A stretch of 64,000 bases of DNA, from contig DULI01000005.1 of the NCBI GenBank assembly GCA_012840445.1, positions 124,001 through 188,000 of the forward strand, read 5' to 3'. The translations under genes and the position numbers were made by a program. This document shows positions 25,432-34,404 of this stretch, piece by piece. This DNA is from Clostridiales bacterium (GTDB taxonomy: Bacteria; Bacillota; Clostridia; Oscillospirales; Acutalibacteraceae). How positions within the stretch are numbered: position 1 is the first letter of the stretch; each line of letters opens with the position of its first letter. Under the pieces are notes generated by a model. That model ran no database searches, was not told the DNA's origin, and saw only the letters and a program-made list of their open reading frames with translations.

Positions 25432-25461
25432 TTGACTTTTAGCATAAAAAAATGATATAAT
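25432..25461 (+). promoter_or_regulatory. SigA promoter of the alr-like operon
   Basis: TTGACT (25432-25437) and TATAAT (25456-25461) are separated by 18 bases, 38 bases before the ATG at 25499. It probably drives the alr-like, decarboxylase-like, darA, holB and ricT genes. Confidence 0.8.
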
Positions 25462-25498
25462 TATATCCTAAATTTGGGGAATTTCAGGGGTGGATGGT

Positions 25499-26542
25499 AT
25501 GACAACCACATTAATGGTGCAAACCGACAGGATTTTTCACAACCTGAAAGTCATAAGCCAGCGCACAGGCGGCGCAAACATAATACCCGTGCTGTCTGCA
25601 AACGCCTTTGGGCTGGGCGACGTTGCCCTTGCCCGGCTGCTTTTTGAAAACGGGTATACCCTGGTTGCCGTCTCCCGCATAGAGGAGGCTTTAAGGCTTT
25701 CGGAGATAAACAGGAACCTTCGCATACTCATCCTCACCCCCTATTCCAGCGAGAACGAGATTAGGATAATAGTCGAAAACGATTTTATCGCCACAATAGG
25801 CTCCAATGACTGCGCCGTCCTGCTGTCCGGCATTGCCCGGCAGTTGAACAAGACCGCCAGCTGCCACATAAAATTCGACATGGGCTCCGACAACAGCGGC
25901 TATCTGCCCTATGACGCCAAAAAGGCGGCCCAGACGCTTAAATACCTTTCAAACCTTTCGATCGAGGGCGTCTACTCCACCTTAAGCGGCAAACTTAATG
26001 AAAAGGCCGCCCGCCAGCAATATCGGCGTTTTGTGGAAATACTCAACATCCTTTCAAAACAGGGCATAAACTATGGCATTGCCCACCTGTGCTCCACCTC
26101 GTCGGCGCTTAAATTCCCCTGGGCAAAGCTGGACGCCGTCCGAGTAGGCGAGGGCCTTTGCGGCATACTTTCCATAAAGGACAAATACGGCTTAAAAAGG
26201 GTGGGAAGGCTTGTTTCCGAAATTGCCGACATCCGCTGGGTCAATAAGGGCTTTACCGTCGGCGCCCAGCGCATAAAAATAAAACAAAACCTTAAAGTTG
26301 CCACCGTTCCCGTGGGCTACGCGGACGGATTATTCACCGGCGGCAGGAACCGCTTCTCGCTCTTCGGGCGAAAAAAGGCCTTCTGCGAGATAGCCGGCAG
26401 GCGCGCTACGATAATTGGAAAACCCGGGTACACCACCACCCTTATAGATGTCACAAACCTTGAATGCAAACCCTCTGATCAGGTCTCCTTCGAGGTGGTC
26501 CCTCTTTATGTCAACCAGGGAGTAAGGCGGGAATATGTCTGA
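25499..26542 (+). CDS. Alanine racemase-like protein lacking catalytic residues
   Basis: A protein of 347 residues aligning over its whole length with alanine racemase, an N-terminal TIM barrel and a C-terminal beta domain. The PLP-lysine motif, normally VKANAYGHG, reads LSANAFGLG, so the Schiff-base lysine is serine (codon 25595-25597). The catalytic tyrosine region, normally SYG-x-x-Y, reads FTVGAQRI. The VGRVCMD segment is replaced by IGKPGYTTT. The barrel scaffold is still recognisable (HIKFDMGSDNSGY, AHLCSTSSALKF, VRVGEGLCGI, VPVGYADG). It should therefore not racemise alanine and may be a regulator or partner protein. The ATG at 25499 has GGGG before it. It overlaps the start of the next gene by 8 bases, implying joint function. 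No frame breaks are present. Confidence 0.85.
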   Translation: MTTTLMVQTDRIFHNLKVISQRTGGANIIPVLSANAFGLGDVALARLLFENGYTLVAVSRIEEALRLSEINRNLRILILTPYSSENEIRIIVENDFIATIGSNDCAVLLSGIARQLNKTASCHIKFDMGSDNSGYLPYDAKKAAQTLKYLSNLSIEGVYSTLSGKLNEKAARQQYRRFVEILNILSKQGINYGIAHLCSTSSALKFPWAKLDAVRVGEGLCGILSIKDKYGLKRVGRLVSEIADIRWVNKGFTVGAQRIKIKQNLKVATVPVGYADGLFTGGRNRFSLFGRKKAFCEIAGRRATIIGKPGYTTTLIDVTNLECKPSDQVSFEVVPLYVNQGVRREYV

Positions 26543-27851
26543 TACACCGCTTTTTAGCGCAATAAAAAACTATATAGGCCTACACCGTGCCCGGTGCCAC
26601 ACTCCGGGGCATTCGGGCAGGGCAGGCGCGCTGAAAGACTTTGCGGCGGTCCTGCCCTTCGATGTCACCGAAATCGACGGGCTAGACAGCTTGTACGACG
26701 CCGACGGGCCGATTTTAGAAGCAGAAAAACTCACAGCTAAGCTTTTCGGCTGCAGGCGCACGCTGTTTTCGGCAGGCGGCTGCACGCTGGCAATTCAAAC
26801 AATGCTATCCCTTGTGGGCGGCAAAATCGCCTTTGGCAGAAACCTTCACCGCTCGGCGGTCAGCGCCGCCGCGCTTTTAGGCATAGAACCTGTATGGCTG
26901 TACCCCGAAAATGGCGTAATAACCCCCCAAACGGTCAAATCCGCCTTTGAAAAACACCCCGATTTGTCTGGGGTCTATATAACCAGCCCCGACTACTACG
27001 GCCGGATGTGCGATATAAAGTCCATAGCAGACATCTGCCACCGCCGTGGCGCCGTTTTAATGGTGGACAACGCCCACGGCTCCCACCTTAGGTTTTTTAC
27101 CCCTTCGCTTCACCCTGTAAGCCTTGGCGCAGACCTTGTGGCCTGCTCGACCCACAAGACGCTTCCGGTGCTCACAGGCGGGGCATGGCTTCACATAAAC
27201 AACGAAAAGTTTATCGGCAGCGCAAAGGCAAAAATGGCGCTTTTCGGCTCCACCAGCCCCTCATATCTGATAATGGCATCACTAGATGTTTGCCGCCACT
27301 GGCTTGAAACCCACGGGCAGGGCGAGTTCGAAAGGCTAAAGCAGGTAGCCAAAGCGCTTAAAACAACTGCACAAAATTTAGGGCTCGGCTTTGATTTTGA
27401 CAATTGCGACCCTACAAGGCTGACCCTCGATACGGGAAAGCTGGGAATTAGCGGCAAAACGGCCGCCCAAATTCTTTTTGAAAACGGAATTTCCGCCGAA
27501 TACTCGGATTTAAGATACTGCGTGCTGATACTCACCCCCTTTCACACGCAAGAAGAAATAAAAAGCATAGAAAATGCCCTTTTGGAAATCGGTAGGCTCA
27601 AAGGCAACAGACAGGCCTTTGAAATCCCGCCGCTTCCGCGCCCAACGGCGGCAATGGATTTAAGGCAGGCGGTACTTTGCAGTGCAAAAACTGTACCCAT
27701 AAACCAAAGCCTTGGCAAAATTGCCGCACAGCCTGTCAGCCCCTGCCCGCCTGGAATCCCCGCGGTCATCCCAGGAGAGATCATCTGCGAAGGCACATTG
27801 GAATATTTGGGATTTTACGGCATCAAACAAGTAGAAGTAATAGACAATTAG
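26535..27851 (+). CDS. Orn/Lys/Arg decarboxylase-family PLP protein
   Basis: A 438-residue fold-type I PLP protein of the SpeA/CadA-like family without an N-terminal wing domain. It has CHTPGHSGRAG at about 21-31, the DVTEIDGLDSLYDADGPI segment, FSAGGCTLAIQTML, the VMVDNAHGSH Asp/His region at about 180, and the PLP lysine in ACSTHKTLPVLTGGAWL at about 199-215. The C-terminal domain is short. Similar stand-alone decarboxylases often lie next to tmk-darA-holB in Firmicutes. Substrate could be arginine, lysine or ornithine; sequence alone does not decide. It overlaps the alr-like gene and precedes darA by about 55 bases. Confidence 0.85.
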   Translation: MSDTPLFSAIKNYIGLHRARCHTPGHSGRAGALKDFAAVLPFDVTEIDGLDSLYDADGPILEAEKLTAKLFGCRRTLFSAGGCTLAIQTMLSLVGGKIAFGRNLHRSAVSAAALLGIEPVWLYPENGVITPQTVKSAFEKHPDLSGVYITSPDYYGRMCDIKSIADICHRRGAVLMVDNAHGSHLRFFTPSLHPVSLGADLVACSTHKTLPVLTGGAWLHINNEKFIGSAKAKMALFGSTSPSYLIMASLDVCRHWLETHGQGEFERLKQVAKALKTTAQNLGLGFDFDNCDPTRLTLDTGKLGISGKTAAQILFENGISAEYSDLRYCVLILTPFHTQEEIKSIENALLEIGRLKGNRQAFEIPPLPRPTAAMDLRQAVLCSAKTVPINQSLGKIAAQPVSPCPPGIPAVIPGEIICEGTLEYLGFYGIKQVEVIDN

Positions 27852-27905
27852 GGATGTTTGTCATAAACCGTTAATAGAGGCAAACACTTAAAAAAGGTGG
27901 TTTGT

Positions 27906-28223
27906 ATGAAACTTATATTTGCAATAGTAGGGAAAAGCGACTCCCACGCGGTGCAGGACGCTTTGACCAGCTCTGGCTTTTCGGTCACAAGGCTGTCCAC
28001 CACAGGCGGCTTTTTAAAGGCGGGCAACGTAACCTTCCTTATAGGCGTCGAAAACGACAAGGTCAACGCCGCGGTGGATATAATCAGAAAATACTGCAGC
28101 AAGCGCACCCAGGCCATGCCGGACACCTCCGTCTACGGCGACTACCCCTCGATGCCAATCGAAGTCACGGTGGGGGGCGCCACCATATTCGTGCTGGACG
28201 TGGAAAGGTTCGAAAAGCTGTAA
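27906..28223 (+). CDS. darA: Cyclic di-AMP receptor DarA/PstA
   Basis: A 105-residue PII-like protein of the former DUF970 family. The start MKLIFAIVGKSDSHAVQDAL, the GFSVTRLSTTGGFLKAGNVTFLIG motif (T-loop base and c-di-AMP pocket) and the C-terminal EVTVGGATIFVLDVERFEKL match the family. It binds cyclic di-AMP as a trimer in the cytoplasm; its downstream target is not firmly known. The ATG at 27906 with AAGGTGG is preferred over an earlier in-frame start. It is followed one base later by holB, the same darA-holB-ricT order as in Bacillus. Confidence 0.93.
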   Translation: MKLIFAIVGKSDSHAVQDALTSSGFSVTRLSTTGGFLKAGNVTFLIGVENDKVNAAVDIIRKYCSKRTQAMPDTSVYGDYPSMPIEVTVGGATIFVLDVERFEKL

Positions 28224-28224
28224 A

Positions 28225-29160
28225 ATGAACGGGTTTGAGTTTGCAGGAAACCAATCGGTAATTTCGACTATAAATAAAATGATTTTAAGCCGCACCCTCC
28301 CCCACGCTATTTTAATAGAGGGCGAAGAGGGCTGCGGCAAACGCACGTTGGCAGGATATATCGCAAAATCGGCGGTCTGTACGGGTACTGTCCCCTTGTG
28401 CGGCGAGTGCGCAAACTGCAGGGCAACAAACAGCCCCGACATCATCCATGTCACATCCGGGGGTAAGAAATCCATCCAGGTGGACGACATACGCGAAATC
28501 CGCCAGCGTGCATCTGTCTTCCCCCACCAGTCCCCAAAACAGGTCTTCGTCATCGAGCGTGCCGACACAATGACCCCCCAGGCCCAAAACGCGTTGCTTA
28601 AAATCCTCGAGGAGCCGCCGGAATTTGTAATTTTCATACTCATTGCCGAAAGCGGGCTGTCCCTTCTTCCCACCATACTCTCCCGCTGTATGAGGTTCAC
28701 CCTGAAACCCCCGGAAATTAATCAGGCGGCGGATTACCTGCTCCGCAAAACCGGCAAGGATCGCGAAGCTGTCGAAAGGGCGGCAACTGACGCCGGCGGG
28801 AATATCGGAAAGGCCCTGGTTTTGCTGTCGGGCGCGAAGGAATCACAAACCGTAGAAGACGCAAAGGCAATAATAGAGGCGCTTAAATCTGGCACCTCGC
28901 TTGATTTGCTTAGGCTCTGCCATCCATACGAACAGGACCGCGGCAAGGCGCTCGAGCTGCTAAAGGCTCTCGAGTCACAGCTTTTAAATCTTTTAACCCA
29001 AAAGCATAAAAACGGCAACGAACTGCAGCTTACTGCCTCGGCTTTGGTTAAACTCATAGAAATCACGCGCGACACCGCCGAAAAACTCCGGCAAAACGTC
29101 AATATATGCCTTGCTCTGACAAATTTATGCGCTTGTTTTAAGCAATCGGCTGCGCTATAA
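28225..29160 (+). CDS. holB: DNA polymerase III subunit delta prime
   Basis: A 311-residue clamp-loader subunit. The P-loop is degenerate, GEEGCGKRT, as expected for the non-hydrolysing delta prime. A zinc module C-x6-C-x2-C-x2-C lies at about 51-64. The sensor region RADTMTPQAQNALLKILEEPP and the ILSRCMRF arginine motif are typical. The C-terminal collar domain follows. It works with DnaX and HolA to load the beta clamp. The start codon lies one base after the darA stop, so translation is coupled. Confidence 0.93.
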   Translation: MNGFEFAGNQSVISTINKMILSRTLPHAILIEGEEGCGKRTLAGYIAKSAVCTGTVPLCGECANCRATNSPDIIHVTSGGKKSIQVDDIREIRQRASVFPHQSPKQVFVIERADTMTPQAQNALLKILEEPPEFVIFILIAESGLSLLPTILSRCMRFTLKPPEINQAADYLLRKTGKDREAVERAATDAGGNIGKALVLLSGAKESQTVEDAKAIIEALKSGTSLDLLRLCHPYEQDRGKALELLKALESQLLNLLTQKHKNGNELQLTASALVKLIEITRDTAEKLRQNVNICLALTNLCACFKQSAAL

Positions 29161-29181
29161 TTAAAAAAAACGGAGGAAAAT

Positions 29182-30069
29182 ATGGTAGAAGTCATAGGTG
29201 TGAAATTCAGGTCGGACGGCAGAGTATACTACTTTGACCCCGATGGACATAAATTCAGCAAAGACAGCCTGGTAATCGTCGAAACTTCCCACGGTATTGA
29301 GTGCGGCGAGGTCTCCATGGAAAACCGGCTGGTGGACGAGTCAAAAATCGTAAAGCCCCTTAAAAAGGTCATACGCGCGGCGACAGAACAGGATATAAGG
29401 CACCACCGCGAGAACAAGGCCAAGGAAAAAGAGGCCTTTAAGATATGCGAAGAGAAAATTGCAAAGCATAAGCTCGAAATGAAGCTTGTGGATGTGGAAT
29501 ATTCCTTTGACAACAGCAAAATCCTGTTCTACTTTACGGCCGACGGAAGGATAGATTTCAGGGAGCTTGTAAAGGACCTTGCCTCTGTCTTCCGCACGAG
29601 GATAGAGCTGCGCCAGATAGGTGTGCGGGACGAGGCCAAAATGTTGGGCGGAATCGGCATTTGCGGCCGGCCTTTCTGCTGTTCCCGCTTTTTAAACGAT
29701 TTCCAGCCCGTATCCATCAGAATGGCTAAGGAGCAGGGCCTGTCTTTGAACCCTGCCAAAATTTCGGGCGTCTGCGGTAGGCTCATGTGCTGCCTTAAAT
29801 ACGAACAGGACGCCTACGAGTATTTAATAAGCCTTACCCCGAAGGTGGGTTCGGTGGTGGACACGGGCGAGGGCACCGGCACGGTGGTGGAGGTAAACTA
29901 CATCACCGGCATACTCAAGGTCAAGATGCAGGGCGGCGAAAACTTAATAATCGGCGTGCACCGCGACAATGTAAGGGTAATAAACGAATGCTGCGCCAAG
30001 GAGCCGCTCATTGGCGGGGGCGAGGACACCGAGGATGTCGAATTGCTGGAAAAGCTGTTGGAAGAATAA
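29182..30069 (+). CDS. ricT: PSP1-domain protein RicT (YaaT)
   Basis: A 295-residue member of the PSP1/YaaT family. Distinctive parts are GVKFRSDGRVYYFDP at the start, VEYSFDNSKILFYFTADGRIDFRELVKDLA, the cysteine cluster ICGRPFCCSRFL, and a second Cys pair in GVCGRLMCCLKYE. In Bacillus RicT joins RicA and RicF in a complex with iron-sulfur clusters that promotes RNase Y maturation of transcripts and affects sporulation. The cysteines shown are those expected to hold clusters. RicA and RicF are not in this window. Last gene of the alr-like to ricT operon. Confidence 0.93.
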   Translation: MVEVIGVKFRSDGRVYYFDPDGHKFSKDSLVIVETSHGIECGEVSMENRLVDESKIVKPLKKVIRAATEQDIRHHRENKAKEKEAFKICEEKIAKHKLEMKLVDVEYSFDNSKILFYFTADGRIDFRELVKDLASVFRTRIELRQIGVRDEAKMLGGIGICGRPFCCSRFLNDFQPVSIRMAKEQGLSLNPAKISGVCGRLMCCLKYEQDAYEYLISLTPKVGSVVDTGEGTGTVVEVNYITGILKVKMQGGENLIIGVHRDNVRVINECCAKEPLIGGGEDTEDVELLEKLLEE

Positions 30070-30090
30070 CCTCAAATTTGCAAAAAAACC

Positions 30091-30118
30091 TTGCTTTTTG
30101 GATATATCGTGTTAAAAT
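30091..30118 (+). promoter_or_regulatory. Probable SigA promoter of the ferredoxin gene
   Basis: TTGCTT (30091-30096) and TAAAAT (30113-30118) are separated by 16 bases, about 70 bases upstream of the ferredoxin ATG. Confidence 0.65.
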
Positions 30119-30187
30119 ATACAAGGCGCTGGTTTGGGTAATACCCCAAGCGGCCCTTATATATTTTTTACTGGAGGTGTAAACCTT

Positions 30188-30358
30188 ATGGCCTACAAGG
30201 TCACCGACGAATGTATCAGCTGTGGTTCCTGCGAGGCAGTTTGCCCCAACTCTGCCGTCAGCGAGGGTGATGGCAAGTTTGAAATAGACGCATCCAAATG
30301 CACTTCCTGTGGGGAATGCACCTCAAATTGCCCTGTTGATGCAATAATTGCTGAGTAA
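30188..30358 (+). CDS. 2[4Fe-4S] ferredoxin
   Basis: A 56-residue clostridial-type ferredoxin with two cluster motifs, CISCGSCEAVCP at about 9-20 and CTSCGECTSNCP at about 38-49. It is a low-potential electron carrier and likely partner of PFOR and hydrogenase-type enzymes. The ATG at 30188 has GGAGGT at 30173-30178; a TTG further upstream would add unrelated residues. Monocistronic, with its own promoter and a strong terminator. Confidence 0.96.
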   Translation: MAYKVTDECISCGSCEAVCPNSAVSEGDGKFEIDASKCTSCGECTSNCPVDAIIAE

Positions 30359-30379
30359 ATCGAATACATAGCAAAAGCT

Positions 30380-30413
30380 AACCACCGGGAAAACCCGGTG
30401 GTTATTTTATTTG
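30380..30413 (+). terminator. Terminator of the ferredoxin gene
   Basis: AACCACCGGG (30380-30389) and CCCGGTGGTT (30394-30403) form a perfect 10-base-pair stem with an AAAA loop and an ATTTTATTTG tail. Confidence 0.92.
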
Positions 30414-30428
30414 TTACAACTTTGTAAT

Positions 30429-30456
30429 TTGATAACCTGTATTTACAATATATAAT
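30429..30456 (+). promoter_or_regulatory. SigA promoter of the lipoprotein gene
   Basis: TTGATA (30429-30434) and TATAAT (30451-30456) with a 16-base spacer, about 42 bases before the ATG at 30498. Confidence 0.8.
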
Positions 30457-30497
30457 GTATCTATAAAAGACATTTCCAAATAAGGGATGAATACTGC

Positions 30498-31469
30498 ATG
30501 AAATATATAATATTAATATTTACCATATTGCTGCCGTTGTGTCTGATTACAGCATGTTCGGGCAGCGGCACCAAAACCTTACAGCTTTCTTCCGAATTTT
30601 CCTCAAACGCCGATGGGACAAGCTCAGAGGACACGGAGCTTCCATATGAAGAAAGCCACAACACCAACAGCACCTTCGCAATATACGACAGTGCTGCCCC
30701 CATATCGCGGGACACTTCCCCTTCATCCGAAAAAAGCTCAAATGCTGCGAACTACACAATCAACGCGAGCGAAATCAATGCCAACTTTTCAAAATTCCAA
30801 AGCGCCCTTAAAAACACATCCCGCCAGAAGCAATATATAATGAACGCCGAGTACACGCTGAAAATCGGCAACGTGGACATTCTGAAAATTTTAAAAGAGG
30901 AACGGACCGCGCTTTCAAAATCGCAGCAGGTCTACTTCACCTCCGTGGAGCGGATTGAAAAAAGCGTATCTTCCGCGCCCCTTGGAAGGTCCCTTAACCA
31001 AACCTACTTCGACGGCCAGACGGCATACATCCGCACACTGTTTGAAGACTCCCAGTCGCCCGAAAACAATTACGACAATATAATAACCAACCCCGGCGGC
31101 TCGGCAGAGCTTGAACCGGTGCCCTACAGCTACCTTAACATCAACAAATCATATATAATCGCCGCAGATACCACCACCTACGACAACGGAAGTACCGAAT
31201 ACGCCTTTACCTTAGACCCCGAAAAAAGCCGGGAACTGCTTGCCAACACCCTAAACAGCGACGACATCGGGCTTGATATTGATATTAACGATATAGACAT
31301 AGAATACAACATCATCAACGCCATGGTCGCACAGGATCAGAACATCATAAGCCTCAGCCAGACCATAAAATTCAGCATAAACTCCAAAACCAGCGCCTAT
31401 ATCAACCAGTACACCTACGCGGGTATTGGCAAAAACACCGAAGTAAGACGTCCGGATTGGGTAAAATAA
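30498..31469 (+). CDS. Lipoprotein of unknown function
   Basis: A 323-residue exported protein with a lipoprotein signal (residues 1-20, LCLITAC at the cleavage site). A Ser/Thr/Glu-rich linker extends to about residue 85. The remaining domain of about 235 residues has alternating strands and a DIDINDIDIEYNI stretch, and shows no domain I recognise. It lies just upstream of the cardiolipin synthase gene with a 21-base gap, so the two may be co-transcribed. Confidence 0.75.
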   Translation: MKYIILIFTILLPLCLITACSGSGTKTLQLSSEFSSNADGTSSEDTELPYEESHNTNSTFAIYDSAAPISRDTSPSSEKSSNAANYTINASEINANFSKFQSALKNTSRQKQYIMNAEYTLKIGNVDILKILKEERTALSKSQQVYFTSVERIEKSVSSAPLGRSLNQTYFDGQTAYIRTLFEDSQSPENNYDNIITNPGGSAELEPVPYSYLNINKSYIIAADTTTYDNGSTEYAFTLDPEKSRELLANTLNSDDIGLDIDINDIDIEYNIINAMVAQDQNIISLSQTIKFSINSKTSAYINQYTYAGIGKNTEVRRPDWVK

Positions 31470-31490
31470 GATAAAAAGCCGGGAGGGGTA

Positions 31491-33032
31491 TTGTTGACAG
31501 CCAAAATGCGCAAAAGGGGACTGCCAATCCCTTTTCGGGCGGTTGCGGCCTTATTGCTTATACTTTTTCAGATTGCAGTATTAATAACCCTTATATACCT
31601 TCTCTCGGTTAAATTTCTGTGGGTATATACCCTGTTTGAAATTTTAAGCATCCTGCTTGCAATAGTCTTAATATGCAAAAAAGACAACAACTACTACAAA
31701 ATGTCCTGGGTCGTATTTATTCTGGCAATACCGCTTTTTGGCGGTATTATTTATCTTATTTGGGGCGGCAACCGCATATTCCCCCACATAAAAAAGCGGC
31801 TGCGCCACAGCCAGCGGGACCAGGGTATGTACCTTGTGCAGAACCTGCATGTCGAATCAAGGCTAGAATACGAAGACCTGCACCACTCCCGCCAGTCAAA
31901 ATACCTGCGCCGCGAGTCGGGTTACCCCGTTTATTCTGGCACAACCACCGAATACCTCTCCCCGGGCGAAGTGCTTTTCCCAAGGCTTCTGGAAGAGCTG
32001 GAATCCGCAAAGAACTATATTTTCATCGAGTTTTTCATCCTGTCAGAGGGATACATGTGGGATAAAATCCAAAGCATACTAAAGCGCAAGGCGGCAGAGG
32101 GCGTGGAGGTCAAAATAATTTTTGACGATTTTGGCTCAATAATGCGCCAGGGCAGGGACTTTGTAAAAGAGCTTCGGAGCGAGGGCATAGAGGTTTCGGT
32201 ATTCAACCCCATACGCCCCTCGGTAGACCTGTTCATGAACAACCGCAACCACCGCAAAATCGTGGTAATCGATGGCAAGGTTGCAATCACCGGCGGGTTT
32301 AATATCGGGGACGAATATATCAACCGGGTCAGAATGTTCGGCTACTGGATGGATTCGGGTCTGATTCTGAAAGGCGACGCCGTCACAAGCTTTGTGGTCA
32401 TGTTCTGCAATATGTGGCGGTTTATAAACTCAACCGACATAAATATCCGCAGGTATATCGGCTACCACAGCGAACCTGCTGCCACAGGCTTTGCGCAGCC
32501 CTACTGCGACGGGCCCCTTGACAACCGCAACCCCGCCAAGGGCATATATATGCAGATTTTAAACACCGCCCAGCGCTATGTGTATATCACATCCCCCTAC
32601 CTGATTTTAGACGACGAAATGCTAACCGCGCTTTGCCTTGCCGCAAAATCGGGAATAGATGTGCGCATCATCACCCCCGCTAAATGGGACAAATGGTATG
32701 TCCATCCCGTAACCCAGTACTACTACGAGGATTTGCTGAAGGCGGGCGTGAAAATATACGAATATACCCCGGGCTTTATGCACTCAAAGCTGTTTGTGTC
32801 AGACGACCGGGTCGCCACCGTCGGCACGGTAAACATGGACTTTCGCAGCTTTTATTTTCACTTTGAATGCGGCGTCTGGATGTGCGGTACCCCGTCAGTC
32901 ATGGACATAAAAAGGCAGTTTAACTCACTGCTGCAGCAAAGCAGCGAAATAACCCTTTCCGACTGGCGCCGCCGACCCTTAGGGCAAAAACTTAAACAGT
33001 CCCTTTTCCACATGTTCGCCCCCTTTATGTAA
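31491..33032 (+). CDS. cls: Cardiolipin synthase
   Basis: A 513-residue phospholipase D-superfamily enzyme. Two N-terminal transmembrane helices (about 18-60) are followed by a PLDc_N segment. The two HKD motifs are HRKIVVIDGKVAITGGFNIGD at about 256-275 (reported here in parts: HRKIVVID, GGFNIGD) and HSKLFVSDDRVATVGTVNMD at about 430-450. Both are intact. It condenses two phosphatidylglycerols into cardiolipin at the membrane. The start is a TTG at 31491 (or the next TTG) after GGGAGGGG. A terminator follows at 33079. Confidence 0.93.
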   Translation: MLTAKMRKRGLPIPFRAVAALLLILFQIAVLITLIYLLSVKFLWVYTLFEILSILLAIVLICKKDNNYYKMSWVVFILAIPLFGGIIYLIWGGNRIFPHIKKRLRHSQRDQGMYLVQNLHVESRLEYEDLHHSRQSKYLRRESGYPVYSGTTTEYLSPGEVLFPRLLEELESAKNYIFIEFFILSEGYMWDKIQSILKRKAAEGVEVKIIFDDFGSIMRQGRDFVKELRSEGIEVSVFNPIRPSVDLFMNNRNHRKIVVIDGKVAITGGFNIGDEYINRVRMFGYWMDSGLILKGDAVTSFVVMFCNMWRFINSTDINIRRYIGYHSEPAATGFAQPYCDGPLDNRNPAKGIYMQILNTAQRYVYITSPYLILDDEMLTALCLAAKSGIDVRIITPAKWDKWYVHPVTQYYYEDLLKAGVKIYEYTPGFMHSKLFVSDDRVATVGTVNMDFRSFYFHFECGVWMCGTPSVMDIKRQFNSLLQQSSEITLSDWRRRPLGQKLKQSLFHMFAPFM

Positions 33033-33078
33033 ATCCCGGTAGGATTCGCAAAATATTTCAATATTCCTTTTGGTATGA

Positions 33079-33107
33079 AACGCGCCCTTTTACGCGCGTT
33101 TTATTTT
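33079..33107 (+). terminator. Terminator of cls
   Basis: AACGCGC (33079-33085) pairs with GCGCGTT (33094-33100), followed by TTATTTTG. Confidence 0.8.
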
Positions 33108-33230
33108 GTATTCCACCCGGTATAAGTAAACTTTAATGCATTTTATTTGACATTTTTACTCAAAACGGTTAGAATAGAAATAATAAAATTTGGAAATTTC
33201 ACGGTAATTTTAAATGAAAGGTGGATATGT

Positions 33231-33386
33231 ATGAAACTTAAAAACTTTTTAACCGCCGTTGCCACTTTATTTGTCATAGCCGCAATTGCCGCCGGCGTCG
33301 CCGCCGCGGTTTACAAAGTGCTCAATAGGAAAAAGGGCGAGCAGAAATACATCGAATGCGAGTGCGACCCGGACAGCGTATATTAA
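33231..33386 (+). CDS. Small single-pass membrane protein
   Basis: 51 residues: a short basic start (MKLKNF), one Ala/Val-rich hydrophobic helix at about 8-31, a basic KVLNRKKGEQK stretch and an acidic Cys-containing end (ECECDPDSVY). AAAGGTGGA precedes the ATG. It has its own terminator at 33395. I do not recognise the family; similar tiny proteins with a Cys-rich acidic tail are frequent in Clostridia. Confidence 0.65.
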   Translation: MKLKNFLTAVATLFVIAAIAAGVAAAVYKVLNRKKGEQKYIECECDPDSVY

Positions 33387-33394
33387 AAAAATCA

Positions 33395-33426
33395 GGTGTC
33401 TGCGCCACCTTGCAGGCGCCTTTTTT
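33395..33426 (+). terminator. Terminator of the small membrane protein gene
   Basis: GGTGTCTGC (33395-33403) pairs with GCAGGCGCC (33412-33420) with two G-U wobbles, followed directly by TTTTTT. Confidence 0.82.
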
Positions 33427-33464
33427 ATGATATTTAGGGATAAGTGTAGGATTGATTTGCCAAT

Positions 33465-34391
33465 ATGGAAATTCTCGGTTTCACCGCACAGGTAGCAATA
33501 CAGGTCTTTATTTTGTTCCTGCTAATCTTCACAGGGCTCATACTGTTTAAAACAAAACTCATCGACTCAAAGGGCGTTACATACCTTGTAAACATACTTT
33601 TCTATGCCGTAACTCCCGTTTTAATCATCAATTCCTTCGGGCAGGTCAAATTCAGCAAAGAATCGGCGGCGAGCCTTGCCATAGTCTTTGCCTGCTCGGT
33701 TTTGGCCCATTCCATAGGAATTATAATAGGCGTTATAATATTCAGGAATAAAGGCGATAAAACGGCGCTGCTTCGGACCTCTGTCATATTCTCAAACTGC
33801 GGATTTATGTCGCTGCCGCTGGCGGAAGCGCTGTTCAAATCCCAGGGCGTGTTTCTGGTCTCGGCCTATGTGGCCGTCAACAACCTGATTATCTGGACGG
33901 TTGGCGTCAAGATGTTCTCGGGCGGCAAAATGTCCCTTAAAAAAGCCTTTTTAAACCCAGGCGTTATAGGAATACTTCTTGGCCTTCCCATCTTTCTTTT
34001 TGGCATCGAAATTCCGGCGCCCATAGGGGCGGCCTTTACCCATATATCAAACCTTAATACCCCCCTTGCCATGATAATTGTCGGTTGCTATCTGGCAGAG
34101 GCAAGCCTAAGGCCCCAAAAGGGCGACGTGCTCATGTGGGTCACCTTCCTGTTCCGGCTAATAATCGTGCCGGTTGTCTCCCTCCTGCTTTTCCTGGCAT
34201 TACGAGTTGGCGGCACTACTCTAAGCTGCGTCATGATACCCGTGTCGGCCCCCACGGCCGCCAGCGTCATGATGTTCACCGCAAAATACGGGGGAGATAC
34301 CCGCCTTGCCTCCCGCATAGTGCCCATAAGCACCCTGCTGTCTATTATCACCATGCCGCTGATACTCACCCTCACCGAACTGTCAAAATAG
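33465..34391 (+). CDS. AEC-family transporter
   Basis: A 308-residue integral membrane protein of the auxin efflux carrier/malonate permease family (PF03547) with about ten helices. Typical features are the ILFYAVTPVLIINSF region in the first bundle, FSNCGFMSLPLAEALF with the conserved NCGFMGLP-type motif in the broken helix, and the C-terminal MIPVSAPTAASVMMFTAKYGG motif. Such proteins export or import organic acids or amino acids. Substrate is not predictable here. It precedes the GNAT gene by a few bases. Confidence 0.88.
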   Translation: MEILGFTAQVAIQVFILFLLIFTGLILFKTKLIDSKGVTYLVNILFYAVTPVLIINSFGQVKFSKESAASLAIVFACSVLAHSIGIIIGVIIFRNKGDKTALLRTSVIFSNCGFMSLPLAEALFKSQGVFLVSAYVAVNNLIIWTVGVKMFSGGKMSLKKAFLNPGVIGILLGLPIFLFGIEIPAPIGAAFTHISNLNTPLAMIIVGCYLAEASLRPQKGDVLMWVTFLFRLIIVPVVSLLLFLALRVGGTTLSCVMIPVSAPTAASVMMFTAKYGGDTRLASRIVPISTLLSIITMPLILTLTELSK

Positions 34392-34404
34392 AAAGGTGAA
34401 TACC

